Assembly: GCA_034436045.1 (NCBI GenBank)
Contig: DAOTVZ010000077.1
Location: forward strand, 1-42,310
Reading direction: 5' to 3'
Source of the DNA: H111-94 sp034436045
GTDB taxonomy: Bacteria; Chloroflexota; Ktedonobacteria; Ktedonobacterales; Ktedonobacteraceae
DNA length: 42,310 nucleotides
Both the position numbers and the translations under genes were made by a program. Position 1 is the first letter of the stretch. Every line of letters starts with the position of its first letter. The notes beneath the pieces are model-generated. The model was not told the DNA's origin, made no database searches, and was given only the letters and a program-made list of their open reading frames with translations. This document shows, in pieces, positions 16,421 to 25,555 of the stretch.

Positions 16421-17617
16421 CTAAATGGATGAGGTGCCCCGCGAAGGATTGACATTGAAGCGAAAGTGAATAATATCGCCATCTTGCACGACGTAATCTT
16501 TGCCTTCCAGGCGCTGTAGGCCCTTGCGAGCGGCGGCGGCGAAGGAGCCACAGGCCATGAAGTCCTCGAAGCGCGTTACCTCGGCGCGAATAAAGCCACG
16601 CTCGATGTCTGAGTGGATTTTACCGGCGGCCTCCGGTGCCTTCGCGCCCCTGGTGACCGTCCAGGCCCGCACCTCATCTTCGCCCGCCGTCAGGAAGGTA
16701 ATCAGATTGAGCAGGCGATAGCCAACCTGAATTACGCGATCTGTGCCCAGCTTCGGCAGGCCCAGCGACTCCAGATACTCTCTGGCATCCTCCTCAGATA
16801 ACTCGGAGAGTTCGGCTTCCAGGCGTGCGGAGACGGCCACCACCTCTGCGCCCTCGGCCTTGCCGCGCCGTGCAATGGCAACGATACCTTTTGCCTCCGG
16901 CGACAACGCGCTCTCGTCGAGCGATTCGCCACGCGCCACCTGCTCCAACAGAGTATTAGCTTGAGCAAGCATATCTTCGCTGACATTCAATACATACATA
17001 CGCGGCTTCATCGTCAGCAGGAATAACTCTTTGAGAACGGCCTGCTCCTGTGCCTCCAATGGTATCTGGCTGACCAGCTTTAATTCATTTAGCGCATCCT
17101 GGAGTTTGTGCAACACGTCCAGTTCTTGTTGATACTTTTTCTCGCCCGATTTGGCAGCTTTCGTGGTACGCTCGATACGCCGCTCCACCGTCGCCAGGTC
17201 GGTCAAAACCAGCTCCGCGTTGAGGCTATCCAGGTCGCGCACAGGGTCAACGCTTCCATAGATATGCGGCACATTGCTATCGGTGAAGGTGCGCAACACG
17301 ATAGCCAGCGCGTCAGCGTTGCGAATATGCCCCAGAAACTCCGCGCTCAAGCCCTCGCGCTTCTCATCGGCGGTATGGGTGCCCTGCCCGATACCGGCGA
17401 CATCCACAAATTCAACCGTTGTGGGCGTCACTTTCTTTGGGTGAAAGATGTCGGCCAGCGGCTGCAGGCGCGCATCGGGCACCTGCACTACGGCCTTATT
17501 TGCCTGCACTGTGCTGGTGGCATAGCCGCTGATGGGCGCACCAGCTTTCGTCAGGGCATTGAATAACGTGGTCTTGCCGCTCTGCGGAAGGCCGATAATT
17601 CCAATCGTAAGAGCCAT
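16421..17617 (-). CDS. ychF: Ribosome-binding ATPase YchF
   Basis: A universally conserved Obg-family P-loop NTPase that binds ribosomes and prefers ATP. The 398-residue protein shows an unusual P-loop GLPQSGKTT (most have GLPNVGKST), G3 DVAGIGQG, the non-canonical NVSE in place of NKxD that explains ATP preference, a coiled-coil region (about 130-190) and a C-terminal TGS domain ending HFRFNV. The ribosome binding site before the ATG is weak (AGAGGA, long spacing). It runs alone towards the terminator at 16337-16396. Confidence 0.96.
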   Translation of the reverse strand: MALTIGIIGLPQSGKTTLFNALTKAGAPISGYATSTVQANKAVVQVPDARLQPLADIFHPKKVTPTTVEFVDVAGIGQGTHTADEKREGLSAEFLGHIRNADALAIVLRTFTDSNVPHIYGSVDPVRDLDSLNAELVLTDLATVERRIERTTKAAKSGEKKYQQELDVLHKLQDALNELKLVSQIPLEAQEQAVLKELFLLTMKPRMYVLNVSEDMLAQANTLLEQVARGESLDESALSPEAKGIVAIARRGKAEGAEVVAVSARLEAELSELSEEDAREYLESLGLPKLGTDRVIQVGYRLLNLITFLTAGEDEVRAWTVTRGAKAPEAAGKIHSDIERGFIRAEVTRFEDFMACGSFAAAARKGLQRLEGKDYVVQDGDIIHFRFNVNPSRGTSSI

Positions 17618-17744
17618 CTATCGTTAAATCCTCTTTGCAGTGCTGTCAGGAATACTTCTCATCGAGTGTACCATAGCCTACCTGACACCCACAAGGGGGA
17701 GCGCGGCAGGGCCGTCGCGCTCATCTTGCCCCTTAATGGATAAT

Positions 17745-19088
17745 TCATTCCCCGACCTTCTGACTGCTCTGGAAGGCCAGTTTATAGTAAATGAGGGCCT
17801 CATGCTCCAAGCCACGCTCCTCCAGCAGGCGCGCGTAGCTGACGGCACGACCGGCCAGTTCCTGGAAATGGCCCATGCGTTGCAGCATCTCCAGGCCGCC
17901 CACAAAATGCCGGTCTCCTTCGGAATAGCGTTGTAACATGTAGTCAAACTGACCAGAGGTAAGCAGGACTTCAGCCGCGATGAGAGAGTCGCCTTGTTCT
18001 TCAATCAGATGTTGCGCTTGCGTGAGATACTGTTCGGCCTTGCTCAGCTCCTGGCGGTCTATATGCAATTTTGCTTTGTAGAGCGCTACGCAGGCCAGCG
18101 AGAGCGGATCACGTTGAAGCCCTGGTTCATGCAACATCCGTGTGAGATAGGCATCGGCCTCACCAGAATCAGCTTTGAACAGGGCCTGACACAGATAGTA
18201 ATGCAACTCACTTCTGTGTCGCTGGCTCTCGATCATATCTTGCAGATACAGGCTCTTATAAGCGGCTGAGATGGCCGCTTCATACTGGCCAGCCTCACGA
18301 TAGTGCTGGCAGCGTTGCCAATAGTAGTCGCGTGCCGCCTGCATGGTCGTGAGCGTGGTAAGCAGCGCGAGCGCCTCCTGAAACATCTCCTGCGCGTTTT
18401 GCGCGTTATCTTGAGCCAGATAATGCTGACCGAGCGCTGTATATATCTGCACTTGAAAATAGACATCCGGCGCGGGCATCTCTTGCAGCAAATGGAGACA
18501 GCGCTGGTGCGATAGAAGCGCCTGCGCATAGTTATGCATGGTCGCATACACGGTACCAAGCAAATAGAGGCTGCGCAGATGAAGCGTATCGTTATGCAAT
18601 TCTTTTGCCAGTTCGATGGCTTCCGTCAATACTTGCAGAGACTCCTGGGTCCGACCGGCCTCCAGGTACGCACGACCCAATAGATAACGTTGCTGAAGTA
18701 ATTGTGGACGGGTCAGGCGCTTGGGAATCAGTCTTTCCAGTGTAGAGATAACCTGTGTCGCTCTTCCTTCCCACAGGGCCATCTCTGCATTGAGAAAAAG
18801 TAGCTCTTCTTCGTCCTCTTCGCGTTCCACGCCGCCACCTGCACTGGAAACATCGGATTGAGCGCGATTGGGGAGCAATTGGGTTGAGGGGATGCCGAGG
18901 CGTGTTGCGAGAATCTCCAAAGCGCGCAAGGATGGATGAATCTGACCGCGTTCGATAGCGGATATATAACTTACCGAAAAATCTGGTGCTGCGAGTTGCC
19001 CCTGTGTGTAATTACGGGCAATACGCGCCGCCCGCAAACGTTCACCGACCGATTTGCCGATTTTGCTCGGCGCTTGTTCAGGCGACAT
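17745..19088 (-). CDS. XRE-type transcriptional regulator with TPR repeats
   Basis: The 447-residue product has an N-terminal helix-turn-helix (about 12-68: GERLRAARIARNYTQGQLA, then SVSYISAIERGQIHPS) and a long all-helical C-terminal region (about 95-440) with repeating TPR-type pairs such as LGRAYLEAGRTQESLQVL and LGQHYLAQDNAQNAQEMF. In related regulators the TPR part binds a small peptide or protein signal. GGAGGGTGAA precedes the ATG, and a good promoter lies upstream at 19165-19194. A GC-rich hairpin at 17699-17722 beyond the stop may help termination but lacks a T tract. Target genes are not shown by the context; divergent aroC is a candidate only by position. Confidence 0.88.
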   Translation of the reverse strand: MSPEQAPSKIGKSVGERLRAARIARNYTQGQLAAPDFSVSYISAIERGQIHPSLRALEILATRLGIPSTQLLPNRAQSDVSSAGGGVEREEDEEELLFLNAEMALWEGRATQVISTLERLIPKRLTRPQLLQQRYLLGRAYLEAGRTQESLQVLTEAIELAKELHNDTLHLRSLYLLGTVYATMHNYAQALLSHQRCLHLLQEMPAPDVYFQVQIYTALGQHYLAQDNAQNAQEMFQEALALLTTLTTMQAARDYYWQRCQHYREAGQYEAAISAAYKSLYLQDMIESQRHRSELHYYLCQALFKADSGEADAYLTRMLHEPGLQRDPLSLACVALYKAKLHIDRQELSKAEQYLTQAQHLIEEQGDSLIAAEVLLTSGQFDYMLQRYSEGDRHFVGGLEMLQRMGHFQELAGRAVSYARLLEERGLEHEALIYYKLAFQSSQKVGE

Positions 19089-19164
19089 TTCACCCTCCAG
19101 GATAAACTTTTTTCACTGTCTTGAGAAAAGATATGAGTAAGCACACACAATAATGGTCTAACGT

Positions 19165-19194
19165 ATTGTAAAATAACCCCATGTTTTGTGTCAA
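19165..19194 (-). promoter_or_regulatory. Predicted promoter of XRE-TPR gene
   Basis: On the minus strand a consensus TTGACA (19194-19189), an 18-bp spacer and TACAAT (19170-19165) lie 77 bp before the XRE-TPR start. Confidence 0.6.
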
Positions 19195-19304
19195 TGGCTT
19201 GATGTAATAAATATGCATAAAGTACCTGTAAATTTGTCTTTTCGTAAAACGTGGGGCGATTAAACCCACCATTTTATAAAGCGCGGAGTTAATACATGGT
19301 ACAA

Positions 19305-19358
19305 GCAAGGGGAAGGGAGAGCAGGCTGACCGCAAGGAGTGGCCTGCTCTCCCCTTGC
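19305..19358. other. GC-rich stem-loop between XRE-TPR gene and aroC
   Basis: A left arm (19305-19326) and right arm (19342-19358) pair over 17 bp, interrupted by a five-base bulge on the left; the core GAGAGCAGGC pairs with GCCTGCTCTC. It is the main structured object in the 471-bp gap 19089-19559. The rest of that gap holds the XRE-TPR promoter, a -10-like TATACT at 19394-19399 pointing to aroC, and a direct repeat CCTGGCAA at 19446 and 19460. I cannot assign it to a known riboswitch class. Confidence 0.5.
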
Positions 19359-19559
19359 AAGCCTTTCCGTCCTCACCATATTCTAGAATGCGGTATACTA
19401 CGAGGTATCTACTGATAGTTCTCGCCATCATCGCGGATGGTGAGTCCTGGCAAGTTTAACCTGGCAATCATTGATACCTATGCGGGCCTGATACCCACGC
19501 CGGTATCACTACATGTAGTCATTATTACATATTATGCCAGATGCGAGAAGGAGAGAGCT

Positions 19560-20711
19560 ATGTTCCGTTTTCTAACCGCCGGAGAGTCGCATGGCCCCTG
19601 TCTGACCATGATCGTTGAGGGCCTGCCCGCCGGTCTATCTATTGAAAAAGAGATCATTGATGCCGATTTGCGGCGACGGCAAGGAGGCTATGGGCGTGGT
19701 GGGCGCATGAAGATTGAGAAGGACGAGGTACGCTTCCTCTCAGGCGTGCGTTTTGGCAAGACGCTCGGCTCACCCATTACCATGCAGATCGAGAATCGCG
19801 ATTGGGTCAACTGGCAGGAACGTATGAGCGCCGCACCGGTTGAGGCCGAGATCGAACCGGTCACGCGCGTGCGCCCCGGTCATGCCGATTTTACGGGAGC
19901 GATGAAATATGGACACAGCGATGTGCGTAACGTGATTGAACGTTCCAGTTCGCGTGAAACGGCCTCGCGCGTCGCAGTTGGTGGCCTGTGTCGCCAGTTT
20001 CTGGCCCGCTTTGGCATCACCGTCCACAGCCACGTGCTATCAGTGGTTGAGGTCGGCTACGAGACGCCGCGCCCGATGACGCGCGAGTCCTATCCCGACG
20101 ATATGTGGGAGAAGGTAGAGGCTTCGCCGATGCGCTGCGCCGATGCCGACCTCACCGAAAAGATGATTGCGCGCATACTTGAGGCCAAGCAGCACGGCGA
20201 TACCTGCGGCGGCGTCTTTGAGGTCGTGGCTTTCGGCGTGCCGATTGGGCTGGGCAGTTTCAGCCAGTGGGATCGCCGTCTGGGCGCGCGCCTGGGTATG
20301 GCGATGATGAGCATTCCTTCAGTGAAGGCAATGGAGATTGGAGCAGGCTTTGCTGCCGCGCACAATACCGGCTCACACGTTCACGATGTCTTGCGACATG
20401 GTGAGGACGGCTCATGGTTCCATTTGAGCAATAATGCCGGCGGCATTGAGGGCGGCATTACCAATGGCGAGCCGCTGGTGGTGCGCGTCGGCGTCAAGCC
20501 CATCCCCACGCTGGCACATCCCTTGCCCTCCGTAGACCTGGCGACCGGCGAGAACATCGAACAGAGCCGCTATGAGCGCAGCGATGTCTGTGTTGTGCCC
20601 GCTGCCGGTGTTGTCGGCGAAGCCATGATGGCGATAGTGTTGACCGAGGCGCTGCTGGAAAAATATGGCGGCGACAGCATTGAGGAGATGTTGCGCCATT
20701 ATAATAGCTGA
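19560..20711 (+). CDS. aroC: Chorismate synthase
   Basis: The last step of the shikimate pathway: it converts EPSP to chorismate with reduced FMN. The 383-residue product starts MFRFLTAGESHGPCL, as is typical, and contains the signature segments GRGGRMKIEKDEVRFLSGVR, RPGHADFTGAMKYG, RNVIERSSSRETASRVAVG and the late NNAGGIEGGITNGEPL. The open frame extends 41 codons upstream, but the ATG at 19560 preceded by GAAGGAGAG gives the family start. No other shikimate gene is adjacent. Downstream ilvE is separated by 142 bp. Confidence 0.97.
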   Translation: MFRFLTAGESHGPCLTMIVEGLPAGLSIEKEIIDADLRRRQGGYGRGGRMKIEKDEVRFLSGVRFGKTLGSPITMQIENRDWVNWQERMSAAPVEAEIEPVTRVRPGHADFTGAMKYGHSDVRNVIERSSSRETASRVAVGGLCRQFLARFGITVHSHVLSVVEVGYETPRPMTRESYPDDMWEKVEASPMRCADADLTEKMIARILEAKQHGDTCGGVFEVVAFGVPIGLGSFSQWDRRLGARLGMAMMSIPSVKAMEIGAGFAAAHNTGSHVHDVLRHGEDGSWFHLSNNAGGIEGGITNGEPLVVRVGVKPIPTLAHPLPSVDLATGENIEQSRYERSDVCVVPAAGVVGEAMMAIVLTEALLEKYGGDSIEEMLRHYNS

Positions 20712-20853
20712 GTTTATACTTGGCCCCATCTTCGTCTCCCCAATGGTTGGTTCGCCGGTACCACGGTAATGGTAGAATACAAACAAAGACTATCTTATAG
20801 AAGGAGGGCGCGATAGGTCGGTCTGGGTGCCACTTATCGCCGAATAGCAACAC

Positions 20854-21789
20854 ATGAATGTAAACGCAAAAGAATTGTTTATGGATGGCGAATTTGTGCC
20901 AGCGGAAAAAGGCGTGATCTCCGTGCGCACGCATGCCTTCGCCTATGGCACCGGTTGCTTCGAGGGTATTCGCGGCTATTGGAACGAAGAAGAGCAACAG
21001 GTCTATCTGTTTCGCGCGCGCGAACATTTCGAGCGCCTGCATAACTCCTGCCGTATCTTGCAGATAACGTTGCCCTACAGCGTTGAGCAGATGATAGAAA
21101 CCAGTTGCGAACTGATCCGCCGCAATGGGCAGCGCCAGGATGTATATCTGCGGCCCGTAGCCTACAAGGCCGAGCCGATTCTGGGTGTGCGCCTGCACGG
21201 CGTCGCCGACAGCTACCTGCTGACCTCGGAGCCGCAGGGTAACTATGTGGACATCTCCGGCCTGCGCTGCGGCGTCTCCTCATGGCGGCGCATCGACGAC
21301 AACGCCATGCCTGCGCGCGCCAAAATCTGCGGTGCCTACGTGAACTCCGCCTTTGCCAAAAGCGAGGCCATGCAGAACGGCTTCGACGAGGCCATCATGC
21401 TGACCAACGAGGGCCACGTCTCCGAGGGCAGTGCGGAGAACATCTTCTTGCTGATCAACGGCGAACTGGTGACGCCCTCACCGAGCGAGAATATCCTGCT
21501 CGGCATCACACGCGATACCGTCATGAAGCTGGCGCAGCGCGAGCTGGGTATAGCCACACGCGAGCGGCAGATTGACCGCACGGAACTCTATACTGCCGAC
21601 GAGATCATCCTCTGCGGCACAGGCGCGCAGATCGCGCCAGTTATCGAGGTTGATCATCGCTCGATAGGCAGTGGCAAAATCGGGCCAGTTAGCCAGAAGT
21701 TGCAGCAGATCTACTTCGATGTCGTGCGCGGTCGCCGCCCCGAATACAAAGAGTGGTGTACGCCCGTCTACGCAAGCGTCGCTGTGTAG
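20854..21789 (+). CDS. ilvE: Branched-chain amino acid aminotransferase
   Basis: A PLP-dependent class IV aminotransferase that transfers the amino group of Leu, Ile and Val to 2-oxoglutarate. The 311-residue protein shows HAFAYGTGCFEGIRGY, catalytic Lys in ARAKICGAYVNS, EAIMLTNEGHVSEGSAENIF and GITRDTV. The ATG has no ribosome binding site close by. A strong AGGAGGG sits about 45 bases upstream (20802-20808), followed by a possible weak hairpin (GCGATA with TATCGC) that could bring it nearer. An upstream GTG in frame is blocked by a TAG. D-amino-acid or ADC-lyase members are related, but length and motifs favour IlvE. Confidence 0.93.
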   Translation: MNVNAKELFMDGEFVPAEKGVISVRTHAFAYGTGCFEGIRGYWNEEEQQVYLFRAREHFERLHNSCRILQITLPYSVEQMIETSCELIRRNGQRQDVYLRPVAYKAEPILGVRLHGVADSYLLTSEPQGNYVDISGLRCGVSSWRRIDDNAMPARAKICGAYVNSAFAKSEAMQNGFDEAIMLTNEGHVSEGSAENIFLLINGELVTPSPSENILLGITRDTVMKLAQRELGIATRERQIDRTELYTADEIILCGTGAQIAPVIEVDHRSIGSGKIGPVSQKLQQIYFDVVRGRRPEYKEWCTPVYASVAV

Positions 21790-21805
21790 GGATATGCTTT
21801 ACAAA

Positions 21806-21843
21806 TTACATCCCGCTTGGTGAGCGAACCGAGCGGGATGTAA
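21806..21843 (+). terminator. Stem-loop after ilvE
   Basis: TTACATCCCGCT (21806-21817) pairs with AGCGGGATGTAA (21832-21843); the stem can extend inwards through GGT/ACC. It begins 17 bp after the ilvE stop. A run of T is missing, so termination strength is uncertain. Confidence 0.6.
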
Positions 21844-21974
21844 GTAGGCACTACGGTTTATCATATCACCTCACAACAGTAGTCTTTTGTTGGAAAAGGC
21901 ATAATTGCCTGATGTGTCGAAAGTAATAGTGCATCGGTGGAGAAAGAACTAGAAGTTTTGCATAGATGGAGACA

Positions 21975-22016
21975 CAAAAAATTCGGCAATAGTGTTTACC
22001 ATCGCCGAATTTTTTG
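21975..22016 (-). terminator. Intrinsic terminator of the ribosomal supercluster
   Basis: CAAAAAATTCGGC (21975-21987) pairs perfectly with GCCGAATTTTTTG (22004-22016). On the minus strand it follows rpsI by 15 bp and provides a T run within and after the stem. It closes the tuf to rpsI series and may also stop reads from ilvE. The rest of the gap 21790-22031 holds the ilvE stem-loop and nothing else I can see. Confidence 0.88.
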
Positions 22017-22031
22017 TTGCAACACGCCGCC

Positions 22032-22460
22032 TTAACGCTTTGTGTACTGTGGGGCCTTGCGGGCACGTTTGAGGCCTGGCTTTTTGCGCTCCTTCATACG
22101 TGGATCGCGTGTCAGGTAGCCGGCTTTGCGCAAGGCAGCTTTGAAATCGGGGTTCATGCGTACCAGCGCGCGGGCCAGGGCGTGGCGAATAGCACCGGCC
22201 TGACCGGTGATGCCGCCGCCGACGACGCGCACGCTCATCGTGTAGGTGTTCTCCAGGTCGAGTGCACGCAGGGGGGCCAGGATGGCCGCCATTTGTGCGC
22301 CCAGATTGCCAAAGTAGTTCTGGGCAGATTTTCCATTAATAATGATGCTGCCGTCACCGTTGGGGAAGAGGCGCACACGGGCAACGGCGGTCTTGCGCCG
22401 TCCCATGCCATAATAATATTCACCCTTCGGCATCTCAGCGACTTTCGGGGTATCAGCCAC
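22032..22460 (-). CDS. rpsI: 30S ribosomal protein S9
   Basis: 142 residues. The conserved GMGRRKTAVARVRLFPNG start of the core and the basic end GLKRARKAPQYTKR, whose last residues contact tRNA in the P site, are present. The N-terminus has a short extra segment before the core. It follows rplM in the usual rplM-rpsI pair and is the last gene before the terminator. Confidence 0.97.
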   Translation of the reverse strand: MADTPKVAEMPKGEYYYGMGRRKTAVARVRLFPNGDGSIIINGKSAQNYFGNLGAQMAAILAPLRALDLENTYTMSVRVVGGGITGQAGAIRHALARALVRMNPDFKAALRKAGYLTRDPRMKERKKPGLKRARKAPQYTKR

Positions 22461-22479
22461 GGTCAGTTCTCCTCCTCAT

Positions 22480-22953
22480 TTACTCTGTGACGGATGTAGA
22501 CTGTTGTAACAGAGACTCAGGGCCGGTCCAGGGAATGGGCTTCTGGGCCGCGTGTGGATGCTCAGGGCCGGGATAGACCTTGAGACGCTTCATCAGCCTG
22601 GCACCCAGGCGGTTATGCATGACCATGCCGCGTACAGCGTGGATCAGCGCGCGCTCCGGGAAGCGGCCCTCCAGCACCTGGCGCAGCGAGGTGGTCTTCA
22701 GGCCACCAGGATAGCCGCTGTGGCGATAGTACATCTTCTGATCCAGGCGCTTGCCCGTGACGGCGATCTTTCTGGCGTTAATCACGATTACATAGTCACC
22801 GCAAGGCAGATGCGGCGTAAAGGTTGGTTTATGTTTTCCACGCAGGATTTGCGCGATCTGTGAGGCCAGCCGTCCTAACACCTGCCCTTCCGCGTCGATG
22901 ATATACCACCGGGGTTGCAGGTCAGCGGCCTTCGCGCTGTATGTCTTCATCAT
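22480..22953 (-). CDS. rplM: 50S ribosomal protein L13
   Basis: 157 residues. Core motifs WYIIDAEGQVLGRLAS, GDYVIVINARKIAVTGKR and YRHSGYPGGLK are intact, followed by GMVMHNRLGARLMKRLKVYPG. The C-terminal 15 residues are an added tail. Its ATG overlaps the truA stop in ATGA, so the two genes are translationally coupled. Confidence 0.97.
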   Translation of the reverse strand: MMKTYSAKAADLQPRWYIIDAEGQVLGRLASQIAQILRGKHKPTFTPHLPCGDYVIVINARKIAVTGKRLDQKMYYRHSGYPGGLKTTSLRQVLEGRFPERALIHAVRGMVMHNRLGARLMKRLKVYPGPEHPHAAQKPIPWTGPESLLQQSTSVTE

Positions 22954-23753
22954 CGTTCATTCACTCCAAATTTCTCAGGATAATCAACCCGTACCAGGCA
23001 CAGCCCATGAGGTGGGGCCGCTGAACCAGGGTGCGTCTTCTCCGCTTGCTCCACAATGGCGGCGAACTGCTCCAGGCTCAGGCGATGTTGCCCGACCAGC
23101 AGCAGCGTACCAACCATTCTGCGCACCATTCCGGTCAGGAATGCGTCCGCCGTAAAGTCACAATAGATAAGCTGCGGCACTTCGCGGCGCGCATCCCGTA
23201 CACACGCTGCCGCCAGCATGGTACGGACGCAATGATGCGGGCCTGGTTTCCTGGGATTGGTTTCCTCAGGACTGCGCCCAAAGGCGGCAAAATTTTTTCG
23301 TCCCAGCAGAAGCTGGCATGCCTCGTGCATCAGGTTTACATCCAGAGCCTGCGGACAATGATAACTGTAACGCGCGTGCAACGGCGACGGTACAGCGTCA
23401 TTCCAGATCGTATAGCGATACGAGCGACTCAAGGCGCTGTAGCGTGCGTGAAAGTCCTCCGGTGCCTCGCGCACCCAGCGCACGGCAATGGAAGTGCGTG
23501 GCAGCACGCCGTTCAAAGCCCGCAGCCATACGGCAGGCGTCAACGACGAAACGGTGTGGAAGTGAATCACCTGGCCGCTGGCATGGACGCCCGCGTCGGT
23601 GCGACCCGCGCCATAGACGACCGAGAACATGCCGGAGATACGTTCAATAGCCGCCTCCAGCATTCCCTGTACCGTTGGCCCGCGCTCCTCACGCTGGCGC
23701 TGAAAGCCATGATAATCGGTACCGTCATATTCAACGCCACACACGAGTTTCAT
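22950..23753 (-). CDS. truA: tRNA pseudouridine(38-40) synthase TruA
   Basis: It converts uridines 38 to 40 of the anticodon stem into pseudouridine. The 267-residue product carries the catalytic Asp in GRTDAGVHASGQV, plus YDGTDYHGFQRQ at the start and FLTGMVRRMVGTLL near the end. It lies between rplQ and rplM, a frequent position in many phyla, and overlaps rplM by four bases. Confidence 0.97.
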   Translation of the reverse strand: MKLVCGVEYDGTDYHGFQRQREERGPTVQGMLEAAIERISGMFSVVYGAGRTDAGVHASGQVIHFHTVSSLTPAVWLRALNGVLPRTSIAVRWVREAPEDFHARYSALSRSYRYTIWNDAVPSPLHARYSYHCPQALDVNLMHEACQLLLGRKNFAAFGRSPEETNPRKPGPHHCVRTMLAAACVRDARREVPQLIYCDFTADAFLTGMVRRMVGTLLLVGQHRLSLEQFAAIVEQAEKTHPGSAAPPHGLCLVRVDYPEKFGVNER

Positions 23754-23761
23754 GACACGTT

Positions 23762-24388
23762 CTACATAAGAGCGATCTGCGCCATATCGGCGGCATCGCC
23801 CTTGCGCTTGCCCAGCTTGGTGATGCGCGTATAGCCACCTGGCCGCCCGATGTAACGGGGAGCCAGTTCCTCAAACATCTTCTTCACGACCAGCTCATCG
23901 GGCAGGGTACGCAGAATATGGCGGCGTGCGCGCAACTCAATGACCATCGCCTGATACGCCGCTTGCAGAGCCTTCTCGGCCTCGTCCTCGTTGCTAATAA
24001 TCTTGAGCAGCTCCTCGCGGCGCGCCTTGAGCTTATCCTCCAGGAACTTGCGTCCCTTCTCTGTCAGCGGAGCCTTCATCTGCTTCGCGCGCTCCTCATT
24101 GGAAAGCACGCGATCTTTCAGCGAGAAGCGACCCCGGCGCGCGAAGGTCAGTATCTGCTCGGCCTTCTCCTCATCAGAGACCACTGAGAGCAGATACTCG
24201 CGTGCGGCCTGGCGGCCCTTTACTGCGGCATCAATCAACTTTTCGGCTTCGGCACGGATAGCACGCGCGCGTGCCTCCGTTGTATTGATACGGTCATACC
24301 GAATGAGGCCAATCATCAAATTGCGACGCGCGGAACGGCGTCGCGGCTCAGGCATACTCAAGCGGTTTCCGGCTATTCGGTGCCTCAC
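23762..24388 (-). CDS. rplQ: 50S ribosomal protein L17 with large internal insertion
   Basis: 208 residues against about 120 for the usual protein. The N-terminal part (MRHRIAGNRLSMPEPRRRSA to KLIDAAVKG, residues 1-58) and the C-terminal part (LPDELVVKKMFEELAPRY to the end) are normal. Between them sits an insertion of about 90 charged, probably helical residues (about 61-150, containing NEERAKQMKAPLTEKGRKF). The start is the GTG at 24388, chosen because GGAGG lies just upstream and the product then begins MRHR as in the family. The rpoA stop is one base upstream. Not a fusion to a domain I recognise. Confidence 0.93.
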   Translation of the reverse strand: MRHRIAGNRLSMPEPRRRSARRNLMIGLIRYDRINTTEARARAIRAEAEKLIDAAVKGRQAAREYLLSVVSDEEKAEQILTFARRGRFSLKDRVLSNEERAKQMKAPLTEKGRKFLEDKLKARREELLKIISNEDEAEKALQAAYQAMVIELRARRHILRTLPDELVVKKMFEELAPRYIGRPGGYTRITKLGKRKGDAADMAQIALM

Positions 24389-24389
24389 G

Positions 24390-25391
24390 TTAGTCCTCCA
24401 TTTTGAGATCGCCGTCCATATCGGCTTCGACAGCGACATGCCCATCACGCAAATTGGTGGGTAGGAAGTTGCGGGCCATCAGGCGCTCTCGCAGTTCTTG
24501 CAGGCTCTTCTCACCGAAGTTACGCACGCCGAGCAGGTCTTCTTCATTCATAGTCAGCACCTGGCCGACCTTCGTGATATTGCTGCGCTTGAGGCAGTTA
24601 TAGGCCCGAACGGAGAGATCGAGTTCCTCAATCGGCGTATCGTAAATCTTCTGTGGGATAGGCACACTGCTCATCGGGGCCTTTTCCGGCTCAGCGATGG
24701 CGGCGCGATAGTTGGCGAGAAGCGTGAAGTGGCGAACCAGGATGTCGGCGCTCTCGCGCAGCGCCTCATCGGGCGTCATGGTGCCATCTGTCGTTATATC
24801 GAGAATAATCTTGTCATAGTTGGTCATCTGACCTACACGGGTATGCTCAACCGTGTAGTTGACCCTTTGCACGGGAGTGTAGATCGCATCGACAGGGATC
24901 ACGCCGATGGGCTGATCCTCTTTTGAGTCGGCGGGTACATAGCCGCGCCCGCGCTCAACGACCAACTCCATTTCTAAGCGAGCATTTTCATTATCGAGCG
25001 TGGCGATATGCAGCTTAGGGTTGACGATCTCGACCGTGCTGGGGGCAATGATGTCCTCCGCCGTCACTTCGCGTCCACCCTCTTCACCTGTGACCTCCAG
25101 GCGCATAGAGACGGGATGGTCGGAGAACGAGCGCAGACGTAACTTCTTAACATTGAGAACAATGTCGGTCACGTCCTCCAACACGTTCGGAATATCCTGG
25201 AACTCGTGTTGTACCCCTTCGATGCGAATAGAGGTCACAGCAGCACCCGGCAACGATGACAGTAACACGCGCCGCAGTGCGTTGCCCACAGTCACTCCAT
25301 ACCCGGCCTCTAGCGGCTCGATATCATAACTTGCATAATTGTCCTGCGTCTTCGTATTCTTGATGCGAGGCAGAGTAATATCTTGCAGCAA
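24390..25391 (-). CDS. rpoA: RNA polymerase alpha subunit
   Basis: 333 residues: the N-terminal assembly domain (EPLEAGYGVTVGNALRRVLL, TNYDKIILDITTDGTMTPDEAL), a linker, and the alpha-CTD (LDLSVRAYNCLKRSNI with the DNA-contacting Arg, and VRNFGEKSLQEL). The start appears to be the TTG at 25391, as no ATG gives the expected beginning. A weak promoter candidate on the minus strand (TTGGAC 25533-25528, 17 bp, TCTACA 25510-25505) lies in the 164-bp gap after rpsD. It forms the alpha operon with rpsD and rplQ. Confidence 0.96.
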   Translation of the reverse strand: MLQDITLPRIKNTKTQDNYASYDIEPLEAGYGVTVGNALRRVLLSSLPGAAVTSIRIEGVQHEFQDIPNVLEDVTDIVLNVKKLRLRSFSDHPVSMRLEVTGEEGGREVTAEDIIAPSTVEIVNPKLHIATLDNENARLEMELVVERGRGYVPADSKEDQPIGVIPVDAIYTPVQRVNYTVEHTRVGQMTNYDKIILDITTDGTMTPDEALRESADILVRHFTLLANYRAAIAEPEKAPMSSVPIPQKIYDTPIEELDLSVRAYNCLKRSNITKVGQVLTMNEEDLLGVRNFGEKSLQELRERLMARNFLPTNLRDGHVAVEADMDGDLKMED

Positions 25392-25555
25392 AGGTCAAAC
25401 CTGCCTTTCTCTTGCTACCACTGTCTGTTTCAGGTGCCATGTCACTCATGAAAGTCCGCGTAAGTAAGCAACGGCTGCGACCGTTTTGATTGATCTTAAC
25501 GCACTGTAGAAACCAGAAACATGGGTAGTCCAAGCACTGCCCACCCGGAGGTGGC

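Noticed and set aside
20740..20790. T-box-like GGTACCACGG sequence before ilvE
   Set aside because: Only the short GGTACC palindrome matches; the full T-box sequence, specifier stem and terminator are not found in the available 142 bp.
23031..23834. Plus-strand open frame of 267 codons
   Set aside because: Entirely antisense to truA, which has its catalytic motif and coupled start.
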